A stretch of DNA of 64,000 bases from Selaginella tamariscina (taxonomy: Eukaryota > Streptophyta > Lycopodiopsida > Selaginellales > Selaginellaceae). The translations under genes and the position numbers were made by a program. The stretch covers positions 186,001 to 250,000 of the forward strand of contig PUQB01000079.1 in NCBI GenBank assembly GCA_003024785.1, given 5' to 3'. The stretch's first letter is position 1; each line of letters opens with the position of its first letter. Of the stretch, positions 46,261 through 57,371 are shown piece after piece. Below the pieces are notes generated by a model. The model was given only the letters and a program-made list of their open reading frames with translations. It did no database searches and had not been told where the DNA came from.

Positions 46261-47940
46261 ATAGTTTGTTACATTTTTCATTTAATATATACTATTTTTA
46301 TTACAAACTTATTAATTTTTGAACACATGTTATATATAATAAAATTAAGCAGGGACATCTAAACTGTTTACATAGATAAATCATAAATGCTAAAAGAAGA
46401 CCTTGCATATACTTGTACCTGATTGAACAGAAATAATTAATATGATTTGATATTAAGCTGTGAAGTGTAGTATTTTAGTTTTAATGTTTGTTTTTTAAAT
46501 TTAAACTGTTGGATGGAGCGGAAACGGCACAATTTCCCTTTTATATTGAATGATTACTCTGTCTAAATGAAAATGATAAGTTTATAAGCTTTAAAATTTC
46601 TTTAAAAGCTTCAGGATTTTTAAAAATGTGAATATATTGAACCTGCTGCTATTACATATATACTGTTGTGTGGTGCTTAATGAATTTTAACTATTGTTAT
46701 TTATATAATTGTATATATTATGTAATCTAATCCGGCGTGGTATTTATTATACATGAGTTATATCTACTTATGCTTATGCACACGTCTGCATATCAAATAA
46801 AAAAGCTTTTATTTACCAAGGAAATGTGAAATAGTGATAATATAAATATTTAATCCTGAAATTTCGAAGATAAATAGAGAATAATGTATTGCCTTAGGTA
46901 TGTTTGAATGTATATATTACGAGACTGTGCATGGAAATATCTGTTATGTGCATATATATATATATATATATATACTAATGTAAATAGTGTTTAATAGTGT
47001 AAATAATTATTACATAGCATTAAATTATTAATTGATCTTATGTAAATAAAAGTTATTAATTAATTTAATTATGATATTAATACTACTTATGATAGAAGCC
47101 ATATGCAAGTTATTAATTAAATTATAATTGATTTTATGTAAATAGCTATTGGATAGCTAGAGCATCTTTACATAAAATCTAATGATGTTATTTAAAATAA
47201 AATATCATATGTAGTATTAATATTTTAATAATTCTTTCACTATTATAAACTTTAAATAAAAACCAAACCTACTATAGTATGTTTATACGTGTGTGTATAC
47301 TATTTGTTATGTATAAATAAAAAAACAAAATAAAAGTACAAAACATTATATATATTGTGTGTGTATTAATGTGCATGTGAAATTAAGTTATTATTAATGT
47401 ATTATAAGTTTATATAATTACTGTTTATTAAAGAGAGTTTGTAATGTAAAATTTAATCAAAATACCATTTAAAAATTTAAATGGTGAAACATACATATTT
47501 TAATATATTTTCACGTGAATAAATCTGTTATATTATTTAAATAAACACCATATACAATGTGTGACAAAACATATTATCCAAGTAAACGCCATACCATAAA
47601 TAAAATGTAAATCATCCAATTAAGGTACAGTGTAAACTTCTTAGTAAAATAATCTTATTTTCTTAAATATTATTTTTTAATAAAACTTAAAACTGATAAT
47701 TAAAGTATACTCTAAATATACTACATTCTTAATATTTAAGTGAATAATTTCTACTATAGTTATGTCTTTAGAATATATTGCCTCTTATAATATATATATA
47801 TATTTTTTTGAAAAGTGAAAAATATAAATAATCCAATTAAATTATACTCTTATTTATTTCAGCATAGAATATATTTTATATATATATATATTCTAATTTG
47901 TTATGATTATTATGTTTAACAAAATGTTTAGGGTTCTTTT
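46261..47940. other. AT-rich intergenic stretch
   Basis: No coding or RNA signal seen. (TA)n at 46953-46972, 47798-47806 and 47876-47890. Confidence 0.6.
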
Positions 47941-47946
47941 GGCGTT

Positions 47947-47957
47947 TAAACCCTAGT
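47947..47957 (+). promoter_or_regulatory. Telo-box upstream of TRM11 start
   Basis: TTAAACCCTAG lies about 10 bp before ATG 47965. TTTAGGG also occurs at 47927. Confidence 0.45.
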
Positions 47958-47964
47958 TACGGCT

Positions 47965-48058
47965 ATGGCGGGCGAAGGCAGGACATGGTATCTCTGCTAA
48001 TTCTTCCACAGGTTGCTGGAGTGAGGTTTAATCGCTTTGTTTTTTTTTGTGTGTGTGT

Positions 48059-48098
<40 letters not shown>

Positions 48099-48636
48099 TG
48101 TGAGTGTGTATTGAGAGAGAGAGAGAAAGAGATTATAAACTTATTAAAAATTATTTTACGTATAATGCATATCTTTATAAAGTACAGACATATATTTATT
48201 ACATTGTACGTATCAATGGCATCTTTTTGAATATGATTTCATATATATACAAGTGAATGCATGTAAAAACATAGATAATACCACGTTTATTTTATGTGTT
48301 TAATGAATATTATAATACAGTGTGTATGCATATATTATAAATATAATATACTAGCATGCATATGTATGTGTAATCAAAAGACTTCAAGACAGAGTTTATA
48401 TAAAGAAATATGAATGTCTATATATACGCATGAATGGATGTACTGTATAAAAATGTACATATAGACACACACACGTGTATGTATGTAGTAACAAATAGTT
48501 TATAGGTATGGATAAGTGGATGTGTAAACTTGATAATATACTATGTAGCAACCTGTGATGTATGTTGCATTATGTATATGTAACTGGCTTATAAAACTAC
48601 GTGTGTGTGTCTATATGTACATTTTTATACATATAA

Positions 48637-48678
<42 letters not shown>

Positions 48679-48910
48679 GGAGAGAAGGGAGAGAGAGATT
48701 CGTATATGTCTGATATTATGATACTTGTATTAATAACTTCCGTATTTTAGGATTTTGATGCAATAATATGTGTCCACCGTACGGAGTTCGAGCAGGAGGT
48801 AGAAAATCCGGAAGGAAAGTGCTCAGGGGCATAGTAGATCCATACGCGTCAAGGGAATAGAGCCTTTCACAGCAGCATATACCCTTGAAGAGTGTACACG
48901 TGGCCGCCAG
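47965..48910 (+). pseudogene. TRM11: TRM11 second copy: first exon and catalytic exon only
   Basis: ATG 47965 gives MAGEGRTWYLC, a stop, then FFHRLL, matching the plant TRM11 start (WYLCVFxHRLL) with a stop at the fifth position of that motif. From 48040 the sequence follows the microsatellite-rich spacer of the first copy, then jumps to the intron found at 40520-41111 there. Exon 48751-48910 reads DFDAIIC, then PPYGVRAGGRKSGRKVLRGI and AAYTLEECTRGR. This carries the DPPY catalytic motif, with one base missing in its Asp codon. The middle exons are deleted. It ends at a GTAAGC donor. Confidence 0.8.
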
Positions 48911-49569
48911 GTAAGCATACATAATATATATATATATATGCTGTAATAAACGTACATGTCGACATTTACACACACGTATACCTTGTATTCATGTACTGGT
49001 TTACTTAAATAACATGCCTTCACACACACACACACACATATTTTGAAGTCTTTGTTTAATAGTTAAGGAGTTGTCCTCTCTCACACAAAATGCATATACA
49101 AACACAAGGAGGGATATAATCTACTCGCAGATGAGCTGACATCTACTAGAAGAGTTAAGAAGAAGCCTGTTATTCGCAGGAGCATATAGTTTCCTTGAAG
49201 AAACACTACTGGTTGGAGGAAGCACTTAGAAGACTTCAAGAGAAGGCAAGTTGTTATTTTCTCACATTGGACGCGGTTGAGTCAGGGGGTATATAGAATA
49301 ATAAACTAGATATAAGCTCCTGTGTGAGAGAGAGAGAGTTTTATGTTGATATATACCCTCAGGTGTATGTAAGATGATATTTGAACAGTGTATTATGCGT
49401 GAGATGTAGAAGTCCACGAGGACGAGAGGGACATCACTGTAAGTATTTAAAAGAAAAAAGTTTTATTTGAATTTTTTTAGCACTATTTTTTAACACCAGC
49501 CTGTATTTATAATTTTAAAAATTTGAATGTTGGTAAGAATATGTTTACATTTTATATATAGAAGTGTAA
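48911..49569 (+). other. Spacer with a possible exon
   Basis: 49160-49250 contains a coding-like run, VSLKKHYWLEEALRRLQEKA, not matching the expected next TRM11 exon. Otherwise AT-rich with (CA)n at 49021-49037 and (GA)n at 49327-49337. Confidence 0.3.
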
Positions 49570-50423
49570 CAAGGAGGAGGAGCGCAGTGAAGAGGTGCCC
49601 GGTACGGTAAGAATTCACAAATTCTTTAAAATTATGATTTTTAAAAAAAAAGTTATCTAAAAAGGAAGGTTGTAATAATGGTAAGGTATGCTATTTATTT
49701 CATTCAAAATACGATTTTAATGCATAATTAAAAGTAATGTGGACAATAAATGTTTGGAGAGAATGAACTCAATAATAATGTATGGTTTTAATTATTTTTT
49801 ATTTCACACAAAATTATAATTTTAATAAAATTATGATTTCAAGAGTTTAGTCATTTAGTGTTAGGTCATTTTAAATATTAAAAACTGACAAGGACGTAAG
49901 AGAATATAGAAAATTTTATTTGTTAAATCAAAAAAGAAATATAAATCAATTTTAATTAAAATTATATGTAATGAACTACAAAAAATGAATGATAAAATAA
50001 TCAAAGTAATAAAAATAGTAAATATATTTTATTGTTTATTTTCTTATTTTCTTGAAGTTCGTGAGATACAATTTTGATTACAATTGATTTGTATTTTTTT
50101 TTTAATTCAATAAACAAAGTTTTTTATATTCTCTTATGTTCCTTATCAATCTTTAAAGATTGAAAAATGTTTTTGCACCAATGATTAAGTTTTAAATATT
50201 AAAATTATAATTTTGTATAAAATAAAAAATAATTAACTTATACTTCATTGTTGAACTTATTCTTTTTGACATCTACTATGCATTAAAATTATTATAATTT
50301 TGTCATTATCATAAATTTCTTCTTCACATAGTTCTCTTTTAAAAATTACAATTTTAAGAGGATTTTATAAAATATAAATTCTTGCCAGGCCGGGTGCTTT
50401 TTTTGTCGCGCTCCTCTTCCTTG
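49570..50423. mobile_element. Foldback/MITE-like element, copy 2
   Basis: 854 bp. Left end CAAGGAGGAGGAGCGCAGTG, right end reversed CAAGGAAGAGGAGCGCGACA, then GTGCCCGG against GCACCCGG and GGTAAGAATT against GGCAAGAATT. The inverted ends are at least 60 bp. The interior is AT-rich with further inverted similarity and no ORF. No transposase seen, so it would be non-autonomous. Confidence 0.7.
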
Positions 50424-50590
50424 TCGCTGCCAAACGACTGTTTTCTACCCAGTATATTCTTACGCCCATGTAACCCTAAACCTTATAATTAAAGGTAGAA
50501 GGACATTTTAATAAGGCTACCTTAAACTTTATCACTTTAATAAGATTATTATCCCGTAAATGATAGAGAAGAATATTCTGCTAGCTCTAT

Positions 50591-51298
50591 TAGGGTTTAT
50601 GGCGGAGGAAGTAGGCGGCCATGGTTAGTGCGTGTTCGGGAGAAGGTAGGAGCGCGGGAGGAGTAAGAGGAATGCATACAGCGAATGGTGAGCACACTTT
50701 GGGCAGGTTTCTGGCAAATGTGGATGCAGATGAAGCTTCTGCCGAGCCGAATTGGAGCTAGCGTGGGAGTGCCGAAGCGGACGGTTGCGTCTGTTGTGTC
50801 TCGCTGCTCCCCTGCTCATGCTTCCCCTTTAAGAGCGCCTGCAGACACTTGGTCATTGCTAAGACAATCGACAGGCAAAGAAGCTGTATATACTTTCTGG
50901 CTTTTTATGATGTGTTTAGAATGTAGCTTATACTCATACACAGTATGTCATGTGGTGCAATTCAATAATTTAGGCTGTTAATAATCTAAATTGACTATAT
51001 TGTGTTTATGCAGGTATCTATCAATATTCATGCAGTGTGGAGGAGAAGCTGTGCCCCTTACTTGCATTACTGGAGAGTGCCGCAGGTGTGCGTCCAGAGA
51101 GAATTGGGAAGCTGCTAGTGCTCTCCCCGCGTCTACTCAGCTACAGCATCGACCACTCAGGTAATTATGAGCACTTAAGTTGTTAAGTAGTTTATATATA
51201 TATATATATATATAATATATATATGTGTGTGTGTGTGGTGTGTGTGTGTCTGTCTGTTTTGAACTTCAGCTAGTAATTCCTGTACTGGATCTGAATAG

Positions 51299-51373
<75 letters not shown>

Positions 51374-51902
51374 AAAACTACCATTATGTGTACCTAAGCT
51401 AATACTAAATAATCTGAGTACTACAAGCTAGTTATTAGTTATTCTAGCAGTTGTTTAGTCTTTGAACTTGCTTCTAGTTACGTCAAGAGTTAAGCTAGTG
51501 TGTGTGAATATATATAATATATATATATATATATATAAGAGCGAGAGAACTAATGGATAGTATTTAATAGAACTCAAGTTGGTATGGGACTAACAAAGGA
51601 GAACGGAAAGATAGCAGTGTGCTACCCACACACCATTTGCCGAGCCGAGAAAGCGCTCACGCCTGCTGTAAGCTAGCAGGCTTTCCACCGTCAAGAGCAT
51701 AATCTCTTCTGCCCAAGATAGATTACTTGCATGGGGAGGTGTGGAGTTCTCTGCTTACTTTGGACACAGCTTAAACAGGAAAATTGGTCCCAGGCATAAG
51801 AAGCTCAAGGATCAGGCTGTGGACGTGCCCTTACCGGCTATGCTCAAGTGCAACAGGAGGAAGTTCATGTCCAAGTTCTTTGCTGCTGCTGGTGCTCAGT
51901 GA
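50591..51902 (+). pseudogene. mTERF-family protein gene
   Basis: mTERF proteins are helical organelle nucleic-acid-binding factors acting in transcription or RNA processing. A telo-box (TAGGGTTTA, 50591) abuts ATG 50599; a second ATG at 50621 opens a longer frame (MVSACSGEGRSAGGV). Exon 51014-51160 reads EEKLCPLLALLESAAGVRPE, then RIGKLLVLSPRLLSYSID, a clear mTERF motif. After an intron with (TA)n and (GA)n, about 51570-51700 gives GKIAVCYPHTI, EKALTPAV and LAGFPPSR. 51740-51902 gives FSAYFGHSLNRKIGPRHKKL, PLPAMLKCNRRKFMSKFFAA and a stop, the family's C-terminal end. Frames are broken in the first and last exons. Confidence 0.72.
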
Positions 51903-54900
51903 AGAGAAGGTGTGTGTGTGTGCTTCTTCACTTTTGGAGTTGGTACGTAACAAGTGTGTGTTCTTGGTGTATTCTTTTCATCTGGGTGTGGTGTTCTTAT
52001 TTTAACTCTTAATCATATATATATATATATATATATGTTCTTCTTTTAAGTTGTCTCTTTCTATATTATTAGAATATGTTGATGTTCTTATCAATTCCAT
52101 GTTTTATATGCATACATCTATTCCTTAATGTAGATGTAATCCAAAAAATTAAAACAAATTAATTTGTGATTTTTTTTAAGAATGGCAGTTAAATTATCCT
52201 ATAAAGATCATCCTATTTATATACGTGCAACTGCAGACAAATTGAATATGCATCTAGTAGTTAAACAGGTTGGTGATTATCCCTGAATGTTATGTGTATT
52301 TGTATACATATACACACACAACAACAACATACGCATGCATTTATATTACATTATTATAATACATCTACATGTATGTTCATGTGTTTACATGCATATACAT
52401 TACTGGACTTTATGTATACACAGGATATACATGTGTGTGTATTCACACGGCAGACAGACACACACAAAGCACACAGAATAATCTATCTGACATATCTTGT
52501 GGTTGTCTTTAAGTTGTCCTTTTTAGAAATATGATTTCTATGTGCAGTATAACCTGTTTAAATTAATACTGTTGTTAGACCAAATAATTATAAGGAAAAT
52601 TACATTTATACCTTGAAATTTATTATATTTACATATATCCCTAGAAGTTTTATATTTATATATACCTAAAACTTCATAAAAATTAAAAACATTTAAAAAA
52701 ATTAATATAATATAATTATTTTAAAAATTATTTCATTTTTTACTATGAAATTTTTTTAACATTTAATACTTAATAAACTTTAATTATTTCATTGTAATAT
52801 ATTATAAATTAAAAATATATTTTTAGTTAATCTTGTTATTTTAAAATCAAAATATTACAATTAATGTTTTTCAAGGGTATATATATATATAAATTTAGAA
52901 CTTTTAAACGGATCCAATCGCAACAAGTGGAGATGCCACATCAGCAATCCATGCACCAGTCGTAACATCCATCTTGTATGTAAGGAGCAAACAATCCCAT
53001 GACGTACAATTTTAAATTTAATTAAGCTAAAAATATAAGGCTACGTATGTATAAGGGGATATAGTAAAACCTGTCAATACTATCTCAATTAATAACTTAT
53101 TTAAATTAATATAATTATTTATTTTAATTTTTTTTAATTTAATTAACTTAGTTAAATTAATAATTTATTTAAATTAATATAATTATGGCAAAATTACATT
53201 TATATCCTTGAAATTTATCATATTTATATACCTTTAGAAATTTTATATTTACATATGTACCCCTTATAAATATACATCCATTATAAATAAATCATAAATA
53301 TACATTTTACACATCACATGGGACCTTATTTTATCACCAGGATATTTAATTTTCATCTGTATTATTACTAAAGTTAAGGGTGGAATTTGTTAGTAAATAA
53401 TAAAAAAAAATTATTATTATTATTAAGTGACTATTTTAAATTTAAGTTTTTATATATATGAGGTTGAACTACTTAAGTTGAATTTAAGATAACTTTTTAA
53501 TAAGATTTTATATAAATATTTTCACTAAAAGAATAAATTTATTTTGCAATTTATCTATGCCCTTAGTGATTTATTAAAAGAAATTTATATTTTGCAATTT
53601 AAATATGCCTTGGTGATTAATAAATATAATATTGTTAGAGAGTGATTAGGACAACAACAAAAGTTAAAATAAAAATTTATTTATAAAATTAAAAAGTAAA
53701 AAATTTATTTATAAAAAACAGAAAGTATAAAATTTATTTATAAAAAACAAAAGCAAAAGCAAATTCATTGTGACATTAATAATATTTAATTTAAATTTAA
53801 AATATAAGTTTATAAATTTAATACTTTTTAATTTGAAAATTTAAATTAGCAATGTTTAAAAAATGAAATTTTAATTTTTTTTTTTTTCAAATTCAATTAA
53901 TTTTAAACTCAACTTTACATTGTACATCTTGCAAATAGATTACGAATATATGTGTAATATTAGTAAAATATAAATTTATAAATTTTAATATTTTTTCATT
54001 TTAATGTTTAAATTAACATTGTTTAAACATGAAAAACCCATTGCTAATTTTACAATTGAAATTGGAATTTATAATTTAAAATTAATTATGTAATTTCAAT
54101 ATATTTAAAATGTGTAATTTATTGATAATAATTTAATTTGAATGTAGTATATGTATATATATATATATATATAACATGATTATAAATATATATATTTGTA
54201 TAATAATTCTAAGACGTTAAATTTAGATAGCAAAATTATAAGTGAGTGTTATTTTTATTTGTCACTAGTTTATCATAAATTTGACACATTCCACAATCTC
54301 ATATGTATTAATAAAATATTAATTACTTAATAAATATTTTAAATAGATATCAAATCTTCTAATAATTCACATTAACTATATTTATTCAAATATAAGAAAA
54401 AATAAATTAAAATATTATTTTTTTAATTTAAATAATATTAATGATTATATGGCTATGGGGCATAAATTAAATCATAAAAATTTAATTCACTTGTTTCTTG
54501 TTTTTAAAAATATAATACTTACATAGGGGCAAAAATTTGTGAAAGTTTTTTCACATCAAACATGTAAACAATATGGAATTTCATAAAGCTCTTGCAAATT
54601 TATAAATATAAATTTTATATACAAATAAGTCTATACTTATGTACCTCTATAAGATATTTGGATATAAAATATATATATGATATCTCTTATTAATATCACT
54701 TAAATGAAAGTAATTGTATATACATGTGTGATGATATGCATATTATACATGTGTGTAAGTACAAAATCACATAACTTCGTGTGTGTGCGATATTTGCATA
54801 TTTTACACCTAACACATCAACAATGTCCCTAGTTCAATTCAATTATACAAACATTCACTAGTTTATCTTTTATATTAATAAAAAATTTAAATACTTGTCC

Positions 54901-55979
54901 AATCCAAATATGCATGTTTTTAATCAAATATAAAGTTGTTTATAAAAAAAAGAAATAATAAACATTAAACATAAAAGAAGAATAATACACACGATTTTTA
55001 AGACAATTTTATAATCGATTACAAAATTTAATATTAAAGAGTTTGTAACAACACACTCAATTATAAGTTTTCATGTAATATGTTATGTTTAAAATGTATA
55101 TAATAATAATTTAATGTTTAATTCAATTAACTAATTTAAATATAAAATTATAATGGTAATTATTATTAATGATATAACATTTTTTTAATTCATCAGGATC
55201 AAATAATCACTCCTAGTGGAAGTGGCTTAATTAAATAATTTATAAGATGTTAAAATTCAATATGTGAATTCATTTTTTAAATTATTTATTTTATAATTAT
55301 CAATCTTTGCCTCTAAATTATGTTTAATATAATAATTATTCTTTAATGCAATAAACATATTAATGTTGTTTATGTTTGTGTTTATTACTCCCTTTGCACT
55401 TGATTTTGAAAATGAAAGACATAATTAAAATTCTTAATGTTCTAATATAAAATAAAAAAGAAATATAAAATAATTTTATAAATTTTAAGAAGCAAACAAA
55501 CTATTATATTTGGATTATTTATTATACATATATTTTTATAAATTTATTTAGGAATAAAAGCTTATTGAATTAACAAATTCAAAGCACTTAAGCACAACTA
55601 AGAATTATACATAATATTTTAAACATTTAATAAGTGATAATCGTAACAATGTTATTAAAACTTTAAAACATACTTAGTTTTACATATCGTTTAATTTGAA
55701 TCATCACCATTATTAATTAGTAATGAATTGTTCCATCATTGATGAGAATAAACAAAATACATACTTATATATCATATGTATATCTGTTATTTTAAGTTTT
55801 GTTGTAATTATATACATTTTAAGCCGTTGTACGGGATAAAAGCTGTATATTACTTTATAATTCCTTTTGATCAACTATATGAATCTTATTTTGTAATAGG
55901 TTTACCACACAAATTTGTTCATAATAAATAATAATGTATTTATTTTACTCCATTTTTACATAAATCCACAACTTAAATT
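51903..55979. other. AT-rich desert with MITE-like fragments
   Basis: No gene seen over 4 kb. 52595-52905 and 53184-53270 share AAATTACATTTATA-C-CTTGAAATTTAT starts with each other and resemble the insert in tandem unit 1. 52905-53010 is a short island of higher complexity (ATGCCACATCAGCAATCCAT) without a convincing frame. (TA)n at 54145-54172. Confidence 0.6.
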
Positions 55980-56054
55980 ATAATAACATTAATTAATTAT
56001 TATTTAAACTTTTACGGTGTTAAAGTTTAAATAATAATTAATTAATGTTATTAT
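55980..56054. repeat. Perfect 33-bp inverted repeat, 9-nt loop
   Basis: Left arm 55980-56012 and right arm 56022-56054 are exact complements around the loop TACGGTGTT. The hairpin sits exactly where homology to cassettes A and B begins. Confidence 0.9.
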
Positions 56055-56130
56055 ACGTAGATTTGTAACACTATGTTTCAAGTTAATTTATATACTAATA
56101 TTGGATATTAATTTAATCGTAATTATTTAT

Positions 56131-56260
56131 GTTGAGGCCCCGTAGCTCAGTTGGTTACAGTTTGTCTTATTGTTCAATGTTGAGGGTTCAAACCACTTTG
56201 GAAATAATTTATGAATAAAGTCTAAACTTTATCAAACACACAGTTTAGTCCATTTTTAAT
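56131..56260 (+). mobile_element. tRNA-derived SINE-like insertion
   Basis: Absent from cassettes A and B at the same point. It has an A box (TAGCTCAGTTGG, 56143-56154) and a B box (GGTTCAAACC, 56185-56194) spaced as in a tRNA gene, but no closing acceptor stem, followed by an AT-rich tail. It is therefore a SINE or tRNA pseudogene rather than a functional tRNA. A remnant at about 32057-32093 sits in the same flanking sequence. Confidence 0.6.
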
Positions 56261-57199
56261 TAAAAAAAATTACTTTTAATTCACGTCATGTTTTTAACTA
56301 GCACCTTTACATAAAAATTAATTATATCGCTTAGAATAAGTATTAATATTTAAACAATTCTTTATATTAAGAACGTGTATGCTATATATTGGAATTGTTC
56401 ATCTTATAATATGGCTTTTGTAATTACACACACAAACACAAACACAAACACAGATATATATGCGTATGTATGAACTTCATATAAAATCACTTGTTATGAA
56501 TCATGAAGTTAATTCTGTTCACTCTAACTTCAAAGAATCAGAATTAAAAAAAAATTAAAAATTACTTTCAAAACTTTTTTATTTAATTAATAAATAAATA
56601 TCATAAGGAGTGGCTGGGTTCCATTGCAAGTCTTAAGGCAGTGTTTTCTGAGTCATTCGTCCCTCGGCACTTTGCACTATTTCTTTAGCCATTATCTAGA
56701 ATATTGTGTGTGTGTGTGTGCGTGCGTGCGTGTGTGTGCATATCTATAATATTGTGTGTGTATACTTGTTGTAAGATGAACGATGTACGCTGATACCGTT
56801 TCGTAATCAACTTTAATGGAATCTACATTGTACTCTGTAATGCAGTCGTAACTTATTTTTGTTATTGTATAATATCATACTACTTTCGATAATCCACAAC
56901 TCATTTGCGTGTGCGTGTTGCGTGTGTGTTATTCTGCTATGGTGAACCACGGTTGTATTATACCACTTGTCTAAAGCGTTGCCTTTTTATTTACCTTATT
57001 TGTAATGTATTATATGTATATGCACACGTTATATGTACCTATATCTCCGAACCTTAACCAGTTCCCTGAGAAGCGTAATACGAATCCCTGTCTGTTCTCT
57101 CTCTGTGTGCGTGCGTGCCTGTGTGTTTGTGTAAATTATACACATATACATACTATGAGTATACGTATCTACACACAGAATTGCGTGTGTGTTCACGTA

Positions 57200-57369
57200 T
57201 CTAAGTATTCCAAAGCTCGGTTCTCGTGCACAACTCTCTGCAAACCCTAGTAAGCCCCCCTCCGTTTGCACACTCCCGGCAGTCCCTCCATGTACATGTA
57301 TTCTCCCTGCTTTGCAAACTCGTAGTGATTGGCCTTAGTGTCGGACACGCACATAGCTCGCAGCACCAT
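57200..57369 (-). pseudogene. Unidentified divergent ORF, cassette C (internal deletion)
   Basis: Start at 57369, 2 bp from the PPR start. The first 25 codons match copy A, then most of the middle (GVPKHIF to MEYCEEL) is deleted, and only the end remains beside GGGGGGCTTACTAGG. Confidence 0.55.
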
Positions 57370-57371
57370 CG

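Noticed and set aside
56131-56210. Functional tRNA gene
   Set aside because: A and B boxes are present, but the acceptor stem does not close and the 3' part runs into AT-rich sequence.
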